Below are positions 1 through 7,025 of a DNA stretch of 12,903 bases, piece by piece. Every line of letters begins with the position of its first letter. Position 1 is the stretch's first letter. The DNA is taken from contig CAMOMF010000051.1 in assembly GCA_946619625.1 (NCBI GenBank), forward strand, positions 1 through 12,903. Reading direction: 5' to 3'. The notes under the pieces were generated by a model. That model saw only the letters and a list, made by a program, of their open reading frames with translations. It was not told the origin of the DNA and made no database searches. Made by a program: the position numbers and the translations under genes. The stretch is from an uncultured Bacteroidales bacterium (GTDB lineage: Bacteria > Bacteroidota > Bacteroidia > Bacteroidales > Paludibacteraceae).

Positions 1-1871
1 ATTTCTTGAGTGACCTTCACGGAGCCGATGGCGCTTTCCTGCATGTTATTAAGAATGCCTCCGGTGTTATCCGCCGCAAGGTGGACGACATCTACGGAGA
101 CACTCTGCAAGAAGAGGAGAAACGTGCACTTTGTGCAATGATTTACTACCCAGAGGAGCGCTTGGAGTACTGCCATCAGTTGAAAGGTGAACTGATGGAC
201 GAACTGTACAAAAGGCGCTTGATGCAGGTGGTAGAGGTGACTCGCGCCGTGACCGTCAAATATACACGTTCCAAGGTGCGCAAGCGTCTGCCCAAAGAGT
301 TTGCTTACATCATCGAAGAGTTACTGCACGAGAGCAAGTCCGAACCTGACCGTCAGGACTACTATCAGGCAATCATTGACTCCATTATTCGTATAGGCAA
401 GGCAGAAGACCTGCTGAAAGCCATTTGTCACCTTATTCACCACTTGGTGATTGACAAATTGCACATCGTTGGCGACATCTTTGACCGTGGTCCCGGTGCA
501 CCTCGCATCATGGAGCACCTTTGCGCCTATCACGATTTTGACCTGCAATGGGGTAATCACGACATTGAGTGGATGGGTGCAGCTGCTGGCAATTTGGCAT
601 TGATTGCCACCGTGTTGCGTGTTTCTATACGTTACGCCAATGTTGAGACACTGGAGGAAGATTATTCCATTAACTTGCTGCCCTTGGCTACATTTGCTTT
701 GGACCACTATGGCGATGACCCGTGCACTTATTTCCAGACCAAGGATTTTGAGAACAACGTCCGTCTGAAACGTTCAGCCGGGTTGATGGCAAAGATGCAT
801 AAAGCCATCTCCATCCTGCAGTTCAAACTGGAAGGGCAAACCATCTTGCATCATCCTGAGTATCAGATGGAGGACAGGCTCTTGCTGGATAAAATCGACT
901 ATAAGAAAGGCACAATCTGTATTGGCGGTACCACGTATCCGCTTTTAGATACTCATTTCCCCACTATAGACCCAGCACATCCATATGAGTTGTCTGAAGA
1001 CGAGTTTGCACTAATGGAACAGTTGCTGCACTCGTTCCGTCGTTCCAAACGGCTGCAAAAACACCTGCGATGCCTGTATCAACATGGTAGCCTACACTTG
1101 GTGACCAACAACTGTTTGCTTTATCACGCCGCAATTCCGATGAATGCAGACGGAACCTTTACCGAGGTGGAGGTTTGCGGCAAGCGTGTGAGCGGTAAAG
1201 CGTTGATGGAGAGAACGGATGAAGTCATTCGCGAAGCGTACTACGGTGACAATCATGCAGATGATTTCTGCACCACCCATGTATATAGTCCCTCGAAAGA
1301 ACTGGATTATATGTGGTATCTGTGGTGCGGTCCCTATTCGCCGCTCTACAACAAAGACAAGATGACGACCTTTGAGCGCTATTTTATAGGGGACAAGTCG
1401 GTCGGCAAAGAAACAAAAGGAGCGTATTACGAACTGGCAAATAAGCGTGAGACTTGCGAGAACATATTGCGTGAGTTTGGTCTGGACCCAACCATTGGCA
1501 AGATTATCAACGGGCACATTCCTGTACATACGCTTAGTGGTGAGTCTCCGGTACGTGCAGAGGGCAGGCGGCTCGTGATAGACGGAGGTTTCTCCAAACC
1601 ATATCAGGCACAAACGGGTATCGCCGGCTATACGCTCATCTATAACAGCCATGGCATGAAATTGGTTGAACACAAGCATTTCGACAGTTTGGCAGAAGCG
1701 GTGGCAAGCGGTGCAGATATTCATTCCCAAGTGCAATTGTTGGATTTCTCCCAACACCGAATGCTAGTTCGCGACACCGACATTGGCAAACAGTTGGAAG
1801 CACAGGTGGATAGTCTGAAGGAACTGCTTTATGCCTACAGGCATGGTATAATCAAGGAAAAAACGGAATGA
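1..1871 (+). CDS. fbp: Fructose-1,6-bisphosphatase, class III (5' end cut by window edge)
   Basis: Class III fructose-1,6-bisphosphatase hydrolyses fructose 1,6-bisphosphate to fructose 6-phosphate and phosphate, the committed cytosolic step of gluconeogenesis; the family is a metallophosphoesterase found in Firmicutes and Bacteroidetes. The frame is open from the left edge. The first metal motif SDLHG starts within about 3 codons of the edge, and family members have a further N-terminal stretch before it, so the true start lies upstream and the TTG at position 6 is not credible as a start. Counting from that TTG, GDIFDRGP is at about 156-163, WGNHDIEWMGA at 182-192, NGHIPV near 502 and DGGFSKPYQ near 527. 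These are the metal-binding and phosphatase motifs in the right order. About 621 residues are visible of a family length near 640-670. A terminator lies 9 bases after the stop. No frameshift is seen. Confidence 0.95.
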   Translation, partial: FLSDLHGADGAFLHVIKNASGVIRRKVDDIYGDTLQEEEKRALCAMIYYPEERLEYCHQLKGELMDELYKRRLMQVVEVTRAVTVKYTRSKVRKRLPKEFAYIIEELLHESKSEPDRQDYYQAIIDSIIRIGKAEDLLKAICHLIHHLVIDKLHIVGDIFDRGPGAPRIMEHLCAYHDFDLQWGNHDIEWMGAAAGNLALIATVLRVSIRYANVETLEEDYSINLLPLATFALDHYGDDPCTYFQTKDFENNVRLKRSAGLMAKMHKAISILQFKLEGQTILHHPEYQMEDRLLLDKIDYKKGTICIGGTTYPLLDTHFPTIDPAHPYELSEDEFALMEQLLHSFRRSKRLQKHLRCLYQHGSLHLVTNNCLLYHAAIPMNADGTFTEVEVCGKRVSGKALMERTDEVIREAYYGDNHADDFCTTHVYSPSKELDYMWYLWCGPYSPLYNKDKMTTFERYFIGDKSVGKETKGAYYELANKRETCENILREFGLDPTIGKIINGHIPVHTLSGESPVRAEGRRLVIDGGFSKPYQAQTGIAGYTLIYNSHGMKLVEHKHFDSLAEAVASGADIHSQVQLLDFSQHRMLVRDTDIGKQLEAQVDSLKELLYAYRHGIIKEKTE

Positions 1872-1879
1872 AATGAAAA

Positions 1880-1917
1880 AAATCCCTCCTCATACAGCAG
1901 AGGTGGGATTTCTTTTT
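1880..1917. terminator. Bidirectional Rho-independent terminator between fbp and rluB
   Basis: AAATCCC (1880-1886) pairs with GGGATTT (1905-1911), and CCT (1888-1890) with AGG (1901-1903), across one T-T mismatch and a 10-base loop. On the plus strand the stem is followed by a T-rich run (TTTCTTTTT); on the minus strand it is followed by seven or more T. It therefore fits the end of both fbp (+) and the yceD-rpmF-rluB operon (-), whose genes converge here. Confidence 0.85.
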
Positions 1918-1975
1918 GTCATTGTCAGCACTTTATTCAATGCTCACAGAAGTGTAATTCGCGCTTATTGTTTAT

Positions 1976-3223
1976 TTATTCAAACGCTCCCATCAGAAGC
2001 ATGTTCACTTCGTCCTGAGTGAGGAAACGGTACTTGCCACGAGGAACATTCTTCTTGGTAAGGCCGGCAAAACTTACGCGGTCCAGCGCAACAACCTTGT
2101 AGCCAACTTTCTCAAAAATTCGGCGAACGACGCGGTTCTGCCCGGAGTGAATCTGAATGCCGATATGCTTGCGGTCATCCTCTTTGGGGAAAGCCAATGC
2201 ATCTGGAATAATCCCTTCATCGTCAAGGGTTATCCCCGCCATGATCTCGTTGTACGCCTCGTCGGTGAGGTCTTTGTCAAGTGTGGCGGCGTAGATTTTC
2301 TTCTTGCCATACTTGGGATGCGTGAGTTTGGCCGCCAAATCACCATCGTTGGTGAGGAGGAGAACACCAGTTGTATTGCGGTCAAGACGTCCCACGGGGT
2401 AAATACGCTCGGGACCAACGTTCTTTACCAAGTCTGTCACTTTGCGGCGCTCTTGGGGGTCATCGGTAGTAGTGACGCAGTTCTTAGGCTTGTTCAGTAG
2501 AACGTAAACTTTTTTTTCCCTGCGTACGGGTTGGTCGTGGAACTTCACTACATCAGTCGGTAGCACCTTGGCTCCGAGTTCGCTTACGACTTCTCCGTTG
2601 ACGGTGACAACGCCTGCCTGAATGAAATCGTCCGCTTCACGGCGCGAGCAGATTCCGGCGTTGGCGAGGAACTTGTTCAAGCGAATAGGCTTTGTAGGGT
2701 CTTCATACTTCTCTTCGTACTCCATTCGCTTGCGTGTAGAGTACTTAGCGTTAGGCGTGGCAGTGCGCTGACGCTGTTTGTTGAACGCCGGTTTACGGCT
2801 AAAACCGCCCTCTTGGGCAGGTTGTTCCTGATTATTGTTCCATTGCGGGCGTGCACTATTGAATGGACGCGCGCCTGCGTGTGCGGACTTATCGAAACGA
2901 CGGGGAGGACGCTGCGCATAAACGGACTCTTGCGTATGGTCAAAGCGCGGGCGTGCGTTGAAACCGTTTCTGTTCTCGCTGAAACGCGGGCGGAACCCCT
3001 CTTGGCGCTGTTGAAAGCCGTTAGTGTCCTGACGTTGTTGGAAACCGCCCTGGTCCTGTCGGATATAAGTGCGCTCCTGTCGAGGTCGAAAAGTGTTAGG
3101 TTGTGTTCCTTCGGCGGGAGAGTAGGATGCTCTTTCGTAGCGATTACCATTCTGATTGGTGTGGAATCGTTGTCTTGGACGGCGATTAGAGGAGCCATCT
3201 TGGTTAAAATTGTTGTAATCCAT
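1976..3223 (-). CDS. rluB: RluB/RsuA-family 23S rRNA pseudouridine synthase with long disordered N-terminal tail
   Basis: Predicted pseudouridine synthase that isomerises uridine in rRNA; by family resemblance the target is the 23S U2605 region (RluB). It has 415 residues. Residues 1-175 are low complexity, rich in Arg, Gln, Asn, Phe and Gly, with the short repeat FQQRQ at about 61-65 and 70-74. An S4 RNA-binding domain follows (about 179-228, RLNKFLANAGICSRREAD). The catalytic domain holds PVGRLDRNTTG with the catalytic Asp at 281, then LTNDGDLAAKLTHP and the C-terminal QNRVVRRIF motif (362-370). The core is about the usual 240 residues; the tail is extra, as is common in Bacteroidetes homologues. 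It lies 102 bp downstream of rpmF on the same strand with no separate TAnnTTTG promoter visible, so it is probably the last gene of the yceD-rpmF operon. Assignment to RluB rather than RsuA or RluF rests on overall similarity. Confidence 0.9.
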   Translation of the reverse strand: MDYNNFNQDGSSNRRPRQRFHTNQNGNRYERASYSPAEGTQPNTFRPRQERTYIRQDQGGFQQRQDTNGFQQRQEGFRPRFSENRNGFNARPRFDHTQESVYAQRPPRRFDKSAHAGARPFNSARPQWNNNQEQPAQEGGFSRKPAFNKQRQRTATPNAKYSTRKRMEYEEKYEDPTKPIRLNKFLANAGICSRREADDFIQAGVVTVNGEVVSELGAKVLPTDVVKFHDQPVRREKKVYVLLNKPKNCVTTTDDPQERRKVTDLVKNVGPERIYPVGRLDRNTTGVLLLTNDGDLAAKLTHPKYGKKKIYAATLDKDLTDEAYNEIMAGITLDDEGIIPDALAFPKEDDRKHIGIQIHSGQNRVVRRIFEKVGYKVVALDRVSFAGLTKKNVPRGKYRFLTQDEVNMLLMGAFE

Positions 3224-3270
3224 CTTTTTTGTACTTACTTTTAGGGTTTGGGTTAATTAAGTGCAAATGC

Positions 3271-3292
3271 CCTGAGTGGAAATCACTCAAGG
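3271..3292 (-). other. Small hairpin between rpmF and rluB
   Basis: GAGTG (3274-3278) pairs with CACTC (3284-3288) around a 5-base loop, extended by T-A and, after a bulged A, two C-G pairs. On the minus strand no U-run follows, so it is a poor intrinsic terminator. It could be an attenuation or RNA-processing site between the rpmF and rluB coding regions, or be incidental. Confidence 0.35.
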
Positions 3293-3325
3293 CTATATGC
3301 GCTTATCAATCATCATCTTGCCAGG

Positions 3326-3511
3326 TTAAGCTTCAGCAGCCTGTTCGATAGCAAGCTTACCACGATAGTATCCACAAGAACCACAAACAGTGTGGTAGAT
3401 ATAGTGTGCGCCGCAGTTCGGGCAAACAGCCAGAGTGGGCATAACCGCTACATCATGGGTACGACGCTTCGCGGTACGAGTGTGCGATTGTCTTCTTTTA
3501 GGATGTGCCAT
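3326..3511 (-). CDS. rpmF: 50S ribosomal protein L32
   Basis: Small zinc-ribbon protein of the large ribosomal subunit, 61 residues, a normal length. It begins MAHPKRRQSHTRTAKRRTHD, the basic rRNA-binding N-terminus typical of L32, and then carries four zinc-ligand cysteines at 30, 33, 43 and 46 (CPNC and CGSC). The cysteines are intact, so this is the zinc-containing form. It follows yceD on the same strand by 65 bp, the widely conserved yceD-rpmF arrangement. The ATG is the only sensible start. Confidence 0.97.
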   Translation of the reverse strand: MAHPKRRQSHTRTAKRRTHDVAVMPTLAVCPNCGAHYIYHTVCGSCGYYRGKLAIEQAAEA

Positions 3512-3554
3512 AATTGTTTAATTGTTAATAATAATTGATTCAGTTTATATTGTT

Positions 3555-3570
3555 CGTGTATCGCTACACG
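3555..3570 (-). other. Perfect 6-bp hairpin with GCGA tetraloop in the yceD-rpmF spacer
   Basis: Read on the transcribed (minus) strand the sequence is CGTGTA-GCGA-TACACG: a perfect 6-bp stem closed by a GNRA-type tetraloop. It begins 6 bases after the yceD stop and about 43 bases before the rpmF start. No U-tract follows, so it is not an intrinsic terminator. An RNA-stabilising, processing or regulatory element in the rpmF leader is possible; this is inference. Confidence 0.5.
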
Positions 3571-3576
3571 GTTTAA

Positions 3577-4044
3577 TTATTGTTCTGTTTCTTCGACTTT
3601 CAGTTCGCGCAGGATAGCTTGCATTTCGGGGTTGCATTGTCCTTCGGGGTGAGAGTGTACCACCGGTAGGTTGACATCAATAATCTCGTACAGCAACCAT
3701 CCCAAGTTGAATTGCGGATGATCTTCGCTCACGTAGATAGCGTTGTCGTCCTCGCCGTCCTCATCCGCCAACTTCAGCAACTGATTGTCAACAATCGGCT
3801 CTAATTCCAAGTCCATGGGGTCAAGACACCTGTCACAAGTCACTTGTACCGAGCCGCTTATCTTTATCTCAAGGTTGGCACTGTCAGCTTGTGCGGTCAC
3901 TTGCACTTCTGCTTGTGCGTTTCCGCCGAGTATATCGTCCTGATCCAACCCTTGAAAGAAGGCGTTGTCCAGATGAAAACTAAGCGTCTGCACGCCCGGT
4001 GTCAGCCTGCTTAAATCGAGCAATATGTCGGTTGTTTTATTCAT
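3577..4044 (-). CDS. yceD: DUF177/YceD-family protein (23S rRNA accumulation protein)
   Basis: Member of the DUF177 (YceD) family, whose E. coli member is needed for normal 23S rRNA accumulation. It has 155 residues and no membrane segments, so it is presumably cytosolic. The diagnostic VTCDRCLDPMDLE region lies at about 68-80 with Cys at 70 and 73 (CxxC), followed by an acidic stretch (about 91-100) and a conserved NLGWLLYEIIDVNLPVVHSHPEGQC segment starting at 113, with Cys137. Position immediately upstream of rpmF is the strongest context support. A Bacteroidetes promoter lies directly upstream, with a predicted leader of only about 12-16 bases before the ATG. The biochemical function of the family is not settled. 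Confidence 0.88.
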   Translation of the reverse strand: MNKTTDILLDLSRLTPGVQTLSFHLDNAFFQGLDQDDILGGNAQAEVQVTAQADSANLEIKISGSVQVTCDRCLDPMDLELEPIVDNQLLKLADEDGEDDNAIYVSEDHPQFNLGWLLYEIIDVNLPVVHSHPEGQCNPEMQAILRELKVEETEQ

Positions 4045-4063
4045 GCGCTCACAAAAGCGAGTG

Positions 4064-4094
4064 CAAAGGTACTACTTTTTTTTGAATTGTGCAA
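4064..4094 (-). promoter_or_regulatory. Bacteroidetes-type promoter of yceD-rpmF-rluB
   Basis: On the minus strand a -33 TTG (4094-4092) is separated by exactly 20 bases from a -7 box TACCTTTG (4071-4064), matching the Bacteroidetes TTTG/TAnnTTTG primary sigma consensus. The expected start of transcription is near 4056-4060, about 12-16 bases before the yceD ATG. Confidence 0.8.
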
Positions 4095-4238
4095 GCCTTT
4101 GGGCAAAAAAATGAGTACTCTATGATATTTTCTTTGTTTTTTCGCCTTAAAGTCCGGCTTTTTCCGAATGAAAGAAGCGCGTAGAGAGTGTAAATTTGCC
4201 GCGCCGTGCAAACCTCTCATGATTCTCTCAAGCTCATC

Positions 4239-4282
4239 TTATGGTTATCTTATGGTCATCTTATGGTTATCTTATGGTTATC
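4239..4282. repeat. Four tandem copies of an 11-bp unit, TTATGGTTATC
   Basis: Units lie at 4239-4249, 4250-4260, 4261-4271 and 4272-4282. Three are identical and the second differs by one base (TTATGGTCATC). A partial unit end (TCATC) precedes the first. The 11-bp period is close to one helical turn, so all copies would face the same side of the DNA. The array sits about 90 bp upstream of the mltG promoter and about 145 bp upstream of the yceD promoter. Confidence 0.95.
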
Positions 4283-4372
4283 ATTTGCCAATTCATCGGT
4301 GTCCTTTTCCTTACTGTATTTTTGAAAAAACGCCTAAAATCTGCTCTTTTCTGTTTTTTATTCTTTTTTTTC

Positions 4373-4403
4373 TTGCACATGTCAGAAAAAAGCAGTAACT
4401 TTG
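4373..4403 (+). promoter_or_regulatory. Bacteroidetes-type promoter of mltG-panB
   Basis: A -33 TTG (4373-4375) and a -7 box TAACTTTG (4396-4403) are separated by 20 bases, the same spacing as at the yceD and orf70 promoters. The 13-mer GTAACTTTGCAGC here is identical to the one in the orf70 promoter. Transcription should start about 5-7 bases after the box, at or next to the GTG start of mltG. Confidence 0.8.
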
Positions 4404-4407
4404 CAGC

Positions 4408-5466
4408 GTGAAACGGAAAAAAAGCATATTGGTTTGGGCATTAAACTTTGCTTCGGCGTTGTCAATCATAGTTATTGGCGCGGCGCTTGCATTGGGTATT
4501 ATATCCGGTAAGAATGTGAATTCACGTGATGGTGAGTCCCACTTGATTTATGTTTATCCACATACATCGGAAGCAGAGTTGATAGAACAGATTGAGCATG
4601 ATTTCGCTTTCCGTATCCCTTTCCTTTTTCAGTGTCAGGCAAAGCAAATGCACCTGACGGATGCTGAGCACCCATTTGTCAAGACGGGGTGCTACAGAAT
4701 GGAACCGGTGATGAGTGACAGACAGGTTATCCGTATGTTCAGAAATGGCAGACAAGTGCCTGTCAAACTATCTTTTAACACGATACGCACGCAGGCACAG
4801 TTATCCCGAAAGTTGGCCTCGCAACTGATGATTGATTCTGCCGATATAGCATTACGTTTGTCGGATTCGTTGTATATGAGTAAGTTTGGGCTGACAGTAC
4901 CACAGGCAGTGTGTCTGTTTATCCCCGACACCTATGAGGTGTGGTGGAACATGTCGGCAGACGATTTGTTTGCCCGTATGCACCGCGAGTACAAAGCGTT
5001 CTGGAACGAGAAGCGTTTATCACAATGCGAGCAGATGCATATGCAGCCATGGGAAGTGGTGACTTTGGCGTCCATTGTGGAAGAAGAAACGTCCAAGGAT
5101 GTGGATAAACCGCTGGTAGCCGGACTATATATCAACCGCCTACGCAAAGGGATGTTGTTGCAAGCAGATCCTACGGTGAAGTTTGCTGTGGGTGATTTTA
5201 CGTTGCGCAGGATTCTGAAAGAACACCTTCGTTACGACTCTCCTTACAACACCTATCTATACAAAGGACTGCCTCCGGGACCGATTTGCATCCCCAAGGG
5301 CAAAACCGTTGATTACACACTTAACTATACACCATCTGATTACTTGTATATGTGCGCATCGCCAGCGCTGGACGGCACACATAGGTTCTCGCGTTCCTAT
5401 GTACAACACATGCAAAATGCGCGCGAATATCAGCGCGAACTGAATAAAAGAGGAATTCGTAAATAA
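4408..5466 (+). CDS. mltG: Endolytic peptidoglycan transglycosylase MltG (YceG-like)
   Basis: MltG is an inner-membrane lytic transglycosylase that cleaves nascent glycan strands and is thought to end their elongation. It has 352 residues, near the family norm. A Lys/Arg-rich start (MKRKKS) is followed by a single membrane anchor at about 8-33, with the rest periplasmic. The YceG domain shows FIPDTYEVWW (171-180), the catalytic motif ASIVEEET with the likely catalytic Glu at 225, INRLRKGMLLQADPT (242-256), YNTYLYKGLPPGPI (280-293) and DGTHRFSRSYVQH (322-334). The GTG at 4408 is chosen because it gives the basic cap before the anchor; no ATG precedes residue 81, and a TTG at codon 8 is the only other nearby option. 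The promoter places transcription start almost on the GTG, so the mRNA may be leaderless. panB follows after 23 bp and is probably co-transcribed. Confidence 0.93.
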   Translation: MKRKKSILVWALNFASALSIIVIGAALALGIISGKNVNSRDGESHLIYVYPHTSEAELIEQIEHDFAFRIPFLFQCQAKQMHLTDAEHPFVKTGCYRMEPVMSDRQVIRMFRNGRQVPVKLSFNTIRTQAQLSRKLASQLMIDSADIALRLSDSLYMSKFGLTVPQAVCLFIPDTYEVWWNMSADDLFARMHREYKAFWNEKRLSQCEQMHMQPWEVVTLASIVEEETSKDVDKPLVAGLYINRLRKGMLLQADPTVKFAVGDFTLRRILKEHLRYDSPYNTYLYKGLPPGPICIPKGKTVDYTLNYTPSDYLYMCASPALDGTHRFSRSYVQHMQNAREYQRELNKRGIRK

Positions 5467-5489
5467 TTGATAAATAAAATTTAGACATC

Positions 5490-6305
5490 ATGTCAGTACA
5501 TACTCAATCAAGTAGAATGACCACCACTAAGGTGCGCCAAATGAAACAAAATGGTGAGAAGATAGCCATGCTCACATCGTATGATTATACTCTTGCGCGA
5601 CTCGTTGATGAGGCGGGGGTAGAGATTATTTTGGTGGGCGATAGTGCCAGCAATGTCGTTTGTGGCAACCAATACACACTACCTATAACAATGGATGAGA
5701 TGATCTTTCTTACAAAAGGTGTGGTTCGTGCCGCACAACATTCCCTCGTGGTTGTGGACATGCCCTTTGGCAGTTATCAGGTAAGTGAGGAAGAAGCGGT
5801 GCGTAATGCAGTGCGTATTCTGAAAGAGAGTGGTGCGGACGCCGTAAAAATAGAGGGCGGAGAAGAAGTGTTGCCTGCCATTAGGCATATGATTAAGGTG
5901 GGAATCCCCGTGTGCGGTCACTTGGGACTTACTCCGCAATCGGTGAACCAATTTGGCGGGTACGGGTTGCGAGCCAAACAAGAAGACGAGGCAGCCAAAC
6001 TGCTGAAAGACGCCAAGTTGCTTGACGAGGCAGGGTGTTTTGCCATTGTGCTGGAAAAAATTCCCGCAGCGTTGGCTGCCAAAGTGACAAAATCTGTTTC
6101 TGCCGCAACAATTGGTATCGGCGCGGGCAATGCCACCGACGGACAGGTGTTGGTGCTGCACGACATGCTCGGATTGAACAACGGCTTCAAGCCTAAGTTC
6201 CTGCGTCATTTTGCCGAAATGGCAGATGAAGTGCATCAAGCAGTCGATGCTTATGTGAATGCAGTGAAAGACAGTTCGTTCCCCAATCAAGACGAGCAGT
6301 ACTGA
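5490..6305 (+). CDS. panB: 3-methyl-2-oxobutanoate hydroxymethyltransferase (ketopantoate synthesis)
   Basis: PanB transfers a hydroxymethyl group from 5,10-methylenetetrahydrofolate to 3-methyl-2-oxobutanoate, making 2-dehydropantoate, the first step of pantothenate and coenzyme A synthesis in the cytosol. It has 271 residues, the usual length. Visible motifs are MLTSYDYTLARLVD (27-40), VGDSASNVV with metal-ligand Asp51, VDMPFGSY with Asp90, KIEGG with Glu122, GHLGLTPQSVNQFGGY (143-158), LEKIP with the probable catalytic Glu189 and IGIGAGNATDGQVLVLHDM (208-226). All active-site residues appear present. It starts with ATG 23 bp after mltG and has no promoter of its own that I can see. Its TGA abuts the stop codon of the convergent comF-like gene with no base between them. 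Confidence 0.97.
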   Translation: MSVHTQSSRMTTTKVRQMKQNGEKIAMLTSYDYTLARLVDEAGVEIILVGDSASNVVCGNQYTLPITMDEMIFLTKGVVRAAQHSLVVVDMPFGSYQVSEEEAVRNAVRILKESGADAVKIEGGEEVLPAIRHMIKVGIPVCGHLGLTPQSVNQFGGYGLRAKQEDEAAKLLKDAKLLDEAGCFAIVLEKIPAALAAKVTKSVSAATIGIGAGNATDGQVLVLHDMLGLNNGFKPKFLRHFAEMADEVHQAVDAYVNAVKDSSFPNQDEQY

Positions 6306-6317
6306 TCAGCGTACTGC
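6296..6317. other. Hairpin spanning the abutting stop codons of panB and the comF-like gene
   Basis: GCAGTAC (6296-6302) and GTACTGC (6311-6317) form a perfect 7-bp inverted repeat. The 8-base loop (6303-6310) contains both stop codons, TGA for panB and the complement of TGA for comF, and includes the palindrome CTGATCAG at 6302-6309. Neither strand has a U-tract after it, so it is not a standard terminator, but it could mark or protect the 3' ends of the two convergent transcripts. Confidence 0.6.
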
Positions 6318-7025
6318 AAACGTCATACCAAAAACCGAATAAGTACACCTGCGGATAGGGTGGAGCACCTCCAGTACACGCTTAATAGTCGTGCCTGTGG
6401 TGACCACATCGTCCACAATTAATACATGCTTGCCAATCAGTTCGTTGGGATTTATGACAGAAAAAACAGAGCCTAAAGTCGCCCTTTCTTCAAGCGTCTT
6501 ACGGCTCTGTTGATCTGTATATACGGTTCGTACCAGATGATTGGTGTCAATAGGAATGCCGGTCACCTCGGATATTCCCATGCATATCCATTCACTTTGA
6601 TTGAAACCGCGTTCTTGTAGTCGTCTGGGATGCAGTGCAACCGGAATTAACAAATCAATTCCCTCAAAAAACGAACTATTATTGTTGCTAAGAGCCTGTG
6701 CCGCCCTTTTTCCCATCCACCGCGCCAACTTCGGGTCACCGGTGAATTTCATAGTGTGTATAATGTTGGGCACAGAGTTGCGGTAGTAGGTGTATGCCGC
6801 CCCTCGGATGAACTTGTTTGCTGTTTTGCTTTCTTCCTGCATGTAGGGCGCAAAAGAGCGAAAAAGCATCTCCAATTTGTTTCCTCGATGCCATGCTTCC
6901 TCGGTAACAGGTAGTACCCCAAGACATTGTGCACAGACAAACTCTTCTTCATCGCTCAAGACCTCTCCGCACCCGGCACATCGGAACGGAAAGAAAACAG
7001 AGGAGAGGGCGCGCAACAGGTTCAT
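6306..7025 (-). CDS. ComF-family phosphoribosyltransferase-like protein
   Basis: ComF-family protein of 239 residues, the usual length. An N-terminal zinc-ribbon has Cys at 16, 19, 31 and 34 (CAGC, CAQC). The C-terminal type I phosphoribosyltransferase domain has the PRPP-binding loop VLIVDDVVTTGTT at 201-213, and RGFNQSEWIC (139-148) is the family's conserved central motif. Relatives act in DNA uptake (ComF, GntX), but the substrate and exact role in Bacteroidetes are not established, and nothing else for competence lies nearby. Its ATG overlaps the nagA stop codon (ATGA, 7022-7025), which points to translational coupling as the last gene of orf70-nagA-comF. It converges directly on panB. 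Confidence 0.92.
   Translation of the reverse strand: MNLLRALSSVFFPFRCAGCGEVLSDEEEFVCAQCLGVLPVTEEAWHRGNKLEMLFRSFAPYMQEESKTANKFIRGAAYTYYRNSVPNIIHTMKFTGDPKLARWMGKRAAQALSNNNSSFFEGIDLLIPVALHPRRLQERGFNQSEWICMGISEVTGIPIDTNHLVRTVYTDQQSRKTLEERATLGSVFSVINPNELIGKHVLIVDDVVTTGTTIKRVLEVLHPIRRCTYSVFGMTFAVR

Larger units (their letters stand above)
4045..4407. other. Divergent intergenic region between yceD and mltG
   Basis: This 363-bp stretch separates the divergent yceD and mltG genes. It holds one outward promoter at each end (4064-4094 on minus, 4373-4403 on plus) and an 11-bp tandem repeat array (4239-4282). The part before the mltG promoter is T-rich (about 4316-4372). A 76-codon open frame (4168-4398) is not a convincing gene: it runs through the repeats and the promoter and resembles nothing I recognise. 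Confidence 0.7.

Noticed and set aside
6..8. TTG at position 6 as the fbp start
   Set aside because: It lies immediately before the conserved SDLHG metal motif, and the family has more residues upstream; the gene simply runs off the window edge.
1092..1757. 221-codon minus-strand frame opposite fbp
   Set aside because: Antisense shadow of a clearly conserved fructose bisphosphatase frame; no recognisable motif or promoter.
2677..3198. 173-codon minus-strand frame inside rluB, and the matching plus-strand frame at 2813-3244
   Set aside because: Both are shadows of the repeat-rich RluB N-terminal coding region; the rluB frame continues into S4 and catalytic domains, the shadows do not.
4168..4398. 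76-codon plus-strand open frame before mltG
   Set aside because: It reads through the 11-bp repeat array, a T-rich tract and the mltG promoter. Its translation is low-complexity aromatic sequence with no recognisable domain, and it has no promoter of its own.
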